A stretch of DNA of 64,000 bases from Cohnella abietis (GTDB lineage: Bacteria; Bacillota; Bacilli; Paenibacillales; Paenibacillaceae): assembly GCF_004295585.1 (NCBI RefSeq), contig NZ_AP019400.1, positions 4,190,001 through 4,254,000 of the forward strand, read 5' to 3'. A model generated the notes under the pieces. That model saw only the letters and a program-made list of their open reading frames with translations, was not told the DNA's origin and ran no database searches. Positions within the stretch are counted from its first letter, which is position 1, and the number at the start of each line of letters is the position of its first letter. This document shows, one piece after another, positions 59,806 through 64,000 of the stretch. Both the position numbers and the translations under genes were made by a program.

Positions 59806-62800
59806 CTAGAACAGCATGAGCTGATTGGACTCAGGCAGCCCTCGGAAGGTACCTAAACCGGTCAAAACTTCTATTATTGTTTTACTTGCTTTTGAGCGTT
59901 GCTGGAAATCCTCAATGGATAAAAAGTCACCATCATTCCGTGAAGCAGCAATGTTGCGAGCAGCATTCTCGCCCACTCCAGCGATAGCTCCATAAGGCGG
60001 TATTAAGCTGTCACCATCAACAATAAACCGTGTAGCGTCGGACCTATATAAGTCTATCGACTTGAATTTTAAGCCGCGAGCTGTCATTTCGAGACCCATC
60101 TCTAGAATGGATATCATGCTCTTCTCCTTCGTTGTTGCTTGAAAGCCTTTTTCCTCGATTTCAAGCAGCATCTTGAGGATGGCATCATAGCCTTGACAGA
60201 ACAGCTCAACATCGAAATCTGCAGCACGTACTGAGTAGTAAGTTGCGTAATATTCGATTGGATAGTATAGCTTAAAATACGCTGTTCTTACCGCCGAAAT
60301 AACATAAGCAGCAGCATGAGCTTTCGGGAACATATATTCAATGCGCAAGCAAGAATCGATGTACCATTGCGGTACCTTGCATCGCTTCATCTCCTCGATC
60401 CACTCCGGAGTGAGCCCTCTTCCCTTCCGCACGCTCTCCGTAATTTTGAACGCTAATGCGGCGTCCATACCTGCTTTATAAATGAGGAATAGCATGATGT
60501 CATCCCGACAGCCGATTACCGTCTTAATTGTGCAAGTGTTATTTTTAATGAGCTCTTGAGCGTTACCAATCCATACGCCTGTACCGTGTGATAAGCCTGA
60601 TATTTGCAAAAGATCGGCAAAGGACGACGGCTTCGTCTCCTCAAGCATCTGTCTAACAAATCGGGTACCCATCTCCGGCACACCGAAGGTCGCGACGCTA
60701 GAACGGATTTGCTGTGGAGAAACACCTAGTGCGCTCACGGAGCTAAAAAGGCTCATTACTTTAGGATCATTCATAGGGATGGTCGTTGGATCAACACCGG
60801 TTAAATCCTGCAGCATCCGCATCATCGTCGGATCATCGTGACCAAGAATATCGAGCTTAAGTAAATTATCCTCAAAGGCATGATAATCGAAATGAGTCGT
60901 TTTCCACTCCGAGTTTCTATCATCTGCAGGGAATTGTACTGGAGTAACATCTTCTACGTCGATGTAATCAGGAACAACAACGATACCCCCAGGATGCTGA
61001 CCTGTACTACGCTTAACCCCCGTACAACCAGAGGCAAGACGATTAAGCTCCGCACCACGCCAAGATTTACCTTGCTCTTCCTCGTACTTCTTCGTATATC
61101 CAAATGCTGTTTTCTCCGCAACTGTTCCAATTGTACCTGCACGAAATACACATTTTTCGGTAAATAGTACTTTCGTATAATTATGTGCTTGCGGTTGATA
61201 CTCACCAGAAAAGTTGAGATCGATATCGGGAACTTTATCGCCTTTGAAGCCGAGGAAGGTTTCGAACGGAATATCTTGACCTTCGCCCTTCATCTTTTGG
61301 GAGCAATTCGGACACAGCTTGTCTGGAAGATCGAAACCGCTTGGCACGCTACCATCGAGGAACCATTCACTGTGCCTGCACTCTGAATTTAGGCAGAAAT
61401 AATGCGCTGGCAAAGGGTTTACTTCAGAGATTCCAAGGAACATTGCCACGACAGACGAGCCAACGGAACCCCGGGACCCAACGAGATATCCATCCTGATT
61501 GGACTTCTTAACCAGCTTCTCGGAAATGAGATAGTTGGCAGAGAAACCAAACTTGATGATCGGAACCAATTCCTTCTCTAGTCTGTCAATGACAAGCTGC
61601 GGCAGCTGCTCTCCATACATCCCCTTAGCCGTGTCGTAGCAGGTCGTACGAATTTCCTCGTCTGCACCTTCGATAATCGGAGTGAACAGCTTGTCTGGAA
61701 ATAGCTTGATTTCCTCGAACCGATCTGCCAGCTCAGACGTATTTTTCACGACAACCTCATATGCCTTCTCATTACCAAGGAATTGGAAGGCTTCGAGCAT
61801 CTCTGCAGTCGTTCTAAAGTGGGCATCCGGCTTACGCTGATCCTTAAGCGGGCTAAATCCCGTAATTCCGTTAATCGTGATGTCCCGGAAAACTTTCTCC
61901 CTAGGGATTAAGTAATGGACATTACCTGTTGCGATTACCGGGATAGTGAGCTTCTCACCTATTCGACAAATCCGACGAAGCGCATCTTCTAATGCCGCAC
62001 GACTGCTGACTAGCCCCTTATCAAGGAGATGCATATAGAAATCAATTGGCTGAACCTCAAGAATATCATAGAATGCAGCAACATCTTCAGCCTCTTCCTG
62101 CGACTTATTCAGAACAGTCTCGAATAACTCGCCCTTCTCGCAGCCTGATATGACGATCAAGCCTTCTCGGTGTTCAATTAATTTGCTCTTAGGGACGCAC
62201 GCAACGCGGTTCAAATAATCGGTATGAGATAATGAGATCAATTTGAAAAGATTTTTCTTTCCAACCGCATTCGTAGCATAAATCCCGCAATGGAATGGTC
62301 GAGTCGTTCGCCAGCTATTCCCATTCACTTCATTCAAAGACTCCAGCTCAGTAACCCCGCGTAACAAAGCTTCCTTCAGCAATCCAACGAGAATTCCACC
62401 TAACGCAATCGTATCATCAATAGCTCTATGATGGTTATCTAGAGAAACCTTATATAAGGATGCCAATGTGTTCAAACGATGGTTTTTCATCGTAGGATGA
62501 AGAAATCTTGCCAGCTCAAGCGTATCTAAAGCCGGATTCTTTAATGGAGGCAGCCCGTGTTGTTTGCAAGCTTCTTGCATAAACCCAATATCAAAACGAG
62601 CATTATGTGCTACAAGTACAGCATCTCCGATAAAAGCAATAAATTCCTTCAGCTTCGGCTCAAGCTCAGGTGCGTCCTTTACCATCTCATCGGTAATGTT
62701 CGTTAACTGTTGAATGTTATAAGGAATCGGTTCATGCGGATTTACAAAGGTTTCAAAACGGTCAACCTCTTGGCCGTTAATCATTTTAATACCGGCTAGC

Positions 62801-64000
62801 TCAATAATCTTGTTGTTCGTGACAGATAATCCTGTCGTCTCGATATCGAATACGACATACTCGGCATCTGCCAAGCTCTGTTGCCTAGGCTGAATGACCA
62901 TTGGAACAGCGTCGTTGACGACGTTAGCTTCCACGCCATATATAACTTTAATTCCATGCTTTTTACCGGCTTTCGCAGCGTCCGGGAAACATTGAACATT
63001 CGCATGATCTGTAATAGCTACGGCCTTGTGCCCCCACTTAGCAGCTGTTTTGATATAGGCATCTACTGGGGTTACCGCATCCATCGTGCTCATTGTCGTA
63101 TGTAAATGAAACTCTACGCGCTTTTCCTCGGCCGTATCTTTAGGCTCAGGCGGGGCCAGAACTTCACGAATGTCGTTTGGAAACATAACGAGCTCAGGAG
63201 GATTAAGAAACCGATCATATTCAATCTTTCCTCGCATTTTGACCCATTTGCCGTTGGCAAGCAGGTTTAACATCTTAATGTCCTCTTTGTTCTTACCGAA
63301 AATCTTAATCGACAAGGAATCCGTAAAGTCCGTAACGTAGCATTGAAAAAGCGTGCTACCCGTCCTAAGCTCTTTCGTTTCCAATCCAAAAATAACGCCT
63401 TGAATCGTAACCTTCTTCTCTTCCTCACGAATTTCCTGAATAGGAAGAGCAGGGTCCTTAATCTCATAGCCATGCTGTAGCACTTGCGGGGCCTCTCCCT
63501 CTACAACAGGGGCTTCTTCTCTGACGCTAGCCATCATTTGCTGAATCGCATCGCGATTTTCCTGCTCTATTTTCTGAGCGAATTCTGTGTAGGTTTCGGG
63601 GCTCACCTCACCGACGGCAAGCTTTACACGAAAAACCCGCTGAAATCGCTCCTCGAAAAATCGTGCAGCGTGAATATCCACTTCTTTCTTTCTCGCCATC
63701 TCAATGTTCGTCTCATTCAACAGTGTAATGGTAACAAGATCACCTTGTGCGTCCAAATCCGCTTTGCCCAGCCACCCATTGACCGATGGAACCTCTTGCT
63801 GCATCCACTCCACGAACACCGGCCAGTACTCCTCCACAATGCTTTGTGTGGATACTGCTTGTCCGTATTGCATTACTTTTTTAATAGCCGCATGGTGCCC
63901 AAGCTTTGCCTTTACCCGTTCAACAAATCCTACGTATATGGCCTTAGGCAATAACGTTTCCTTACCAATATAAAAAGTCCATTCCTTGCGGGAACGGTGA
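59806..64000 (-). CDS. polC: DNA polymerase III PolC-type (5' end outside the window)
   Basis: PolC is the main replicative polymerase of low-GC Gram-positives. The visible part has an OB-fold (about 180-270; VTIQGVIFGLETKELR), a PHP domain (VEFHLHTTMSTMDAVTPVDA, NVHYLIPRE), and an inserted DEDD 3'-5' exonuclease (VFDIETTGLS, HNARFDIGF). The polymerase core (GSRGSVGSSVVAMFLGISEV, RSTGQHPGGIVVVP, PDIDLNFSGE) and the zinc cysteines (CLNSECRH, CPNC) follow. The frame is open through 63999 (SRKEWTFYIGKETLLPKAIY), so the TTG at 63951 is not the start and about 50 N-terminal residues are off the window. Confidence 0.98.
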   Translation of the reverse strand, partial: HRSRKEWTFYIGKETLLPKAIYVGFVERVKAKLGHHAAIKKVMQYGQAVSTQSIVEEYWPVFVEWMQQEVPSVNGWLGKADLDAQGDLVTITLLNETNIEMARKKEVDIHAARFFEERFQRVFRVKLAVGEVSPETYTEFAQKIEQENRDAIQQMMASVREEAPVVEGEAPQVLQHGYEIKDPALPIQEIREEEKKVTIQGVIFGLETKELRTGSTLFQCYVTDFTDSLSIKIFGKNKEDIKMLNLLANGKWVKMRGKIEYDRFLNPPELVMFPNDIREVLAPPEPKDTAEEKRVEFHLHTTMSTMDAVTPVDAYIKTAAKWGHKAVAITDHANVQCFPDAAKAGKKHGIKVIYGVEANVVNDAVPMVIQPRQQSLADAEYVVFDIETTGLSVTNNKIIELAGIKMINGQEVDRFETFVNPHEPIPYNIQQLTNITDEMVKDAPELEPKLKEFIAFIGDAVLVAHNARFDIGFMQEACKQHGLPPLKNPALDTLELARFLHPTMKNHRLNTLASLYKVSLDNHHRAIDDTIALGGILVGLLKEALLRGVTELESLNEVNGNSWRTTRPFHCGIYATNAVGKKNLFKLISLSHTDYLNRVACVPKSKLIEHREGLIVISGCEKGELFETVLNKSQEEAEDVAAFYDILEVQPIDFYMHLLDKGLVSSRAALEDALRRICRIGEKLTIPVIATGNVHYLIPREKVFRDITINGITGFSPLKDQRKPDAHFRTTAEMLEAFQFLGNEKAYEVVVKNTSELADRFEEIKLFPDKLFTPIIEGADEEIRTTCYDTAKGMYGEQLPQLVIDRLEKELVPIIKFGFSANYLISEKLVKKSNQDGYLVGSRGSVGSSVVAMFLGISEVNPLPAHYFCLNSECRHSEWFLDGSVPSGFDLPDKLCPNCSQKMKGEGQDIPFETFLGFKGDKVPDIDLNFSGEYQPQAHNYTKVLFTEKCVFRAGTIGTVAEKTAFGYTKKYEEEQGKSWRGAELNRLASGCTGVKRSTGQHPGGIVVVPDYIDVEDVTPVQFPADDRNSEWKTTHFDYHAFEDNLLKLDILGHDDPTMMRMLQDLTGVDPTTIPMNDPKVMSLFSSVSALGVSPQQIRSSVATFGVPEMGTRFVRQMLEETKPSSFADLLQISGLSHGTGVWIGNAQELIKNNTCTIKTVIGCRDDIMLFLIYKAGMDAALAFKITESVRKGRGLTPEWIEEMKRCKVPQWYIDSCLRIEYMFPKAHAAAYVISAVRTAYFKLYYPIEYYATYYSVRAADFDVELFCQGYDAILKMLLEIEEKGFQATTKEKSMISILEMGLEMTARGLKFKSIDLYRSDATRFIVDGDSLIPPYGAIAGVGENAARNIAASRNDGDFLSIEDFQQRSKASKTIIEVLTGLGTFRGLPESNQLMLF

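Noticed and set aside
63949..63951. TTG as the start of polC
   Set aside because: The same frame stays open to the window edge and the sequence before TTG (SRKEWTFYIGKET) continues PolC-like protein, so the true start lies outside.

Overview
The window is a chromosomal segment from an endospore-forming Bacillota, most probably a member of the Paenibacillaceae (Paenibacillus/Cohnella type). The reasons are moderate GC content, many TTG/GTG starts with strong GGAGG ribosome-binding sites, sporulation genes (spoVS, both dipicolinate synthase subunits, an SleB-type cortex hydrolase), and a gene order that matches the Bacillus subtilis polC to ymcA region almost gene for gene. Nearly everything is on the minus strand, so transcription runs from the right end (polC) to the left. 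Gene names rest on motifs and synteny read by eye; no database was searched.

From right to left: (1) polC (cut by the window edge), then the translation operon rimP-nusA-ylxR-ylxQ-infB-rbfA-nrnA-truB-ribF-rpsO-pnp, followed by ylxY, an M16 peptidase (mlpA) and dut. (2) An accessory island at about 43.0-45.2 kb holds a plus-strand IS1595-type transposase derivative between two tandem-repeat arrays in opposite orientation; its promoter carries two LexA-like operators. (3) The spore/lysine block dpaA-dpaB-asd-dapG-dapA, then rnjB-tepA-ylzJ-ftsK, an SleB-like hydrolase, ymfF-ymfH-ymfI-ymfJ-ymfK-rodZ, yajQ, rimO-pgsA and cinA. (4) A 1.4 kb cinA-recA spacer full of tandem repeats, then SOS-regulated recA, recX with a Gly-rich N-terminal extension, rny, ymdB and spoVS. 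(5) A dipeptidase, the 2-oxoacid:ferredoxin oxidoreductase pair korA-korB, pduL, miaB and ricA. (6) The left 8 kb is more lineage-specific: an unrecognised duplicated-domain protein, a divergent biotin ECF transporter locus (bioY against an ATPase and an ATPase-EcfT fusion, with a BirA-type operator between), an MFS exporter, a lipoprotein, a cell-wall amidase and two gene remnants.

The core genes form an information-processing cluster (replication, transcription antitermination, initiation, ribosome maturation, tRNA/rRNA modification, RNA decay) joined to lysine/dipicolinate synthesis for spores. The most unusual material is the predicted SOS-controlled, apparently catalytically dead transposase-like gene and a family of intergenic repeats with a core resembling ACTGAG-GGGATAATGG. 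These repeats occur on both sides of that gene and again next to recA, the gene expected to control the SOS response.
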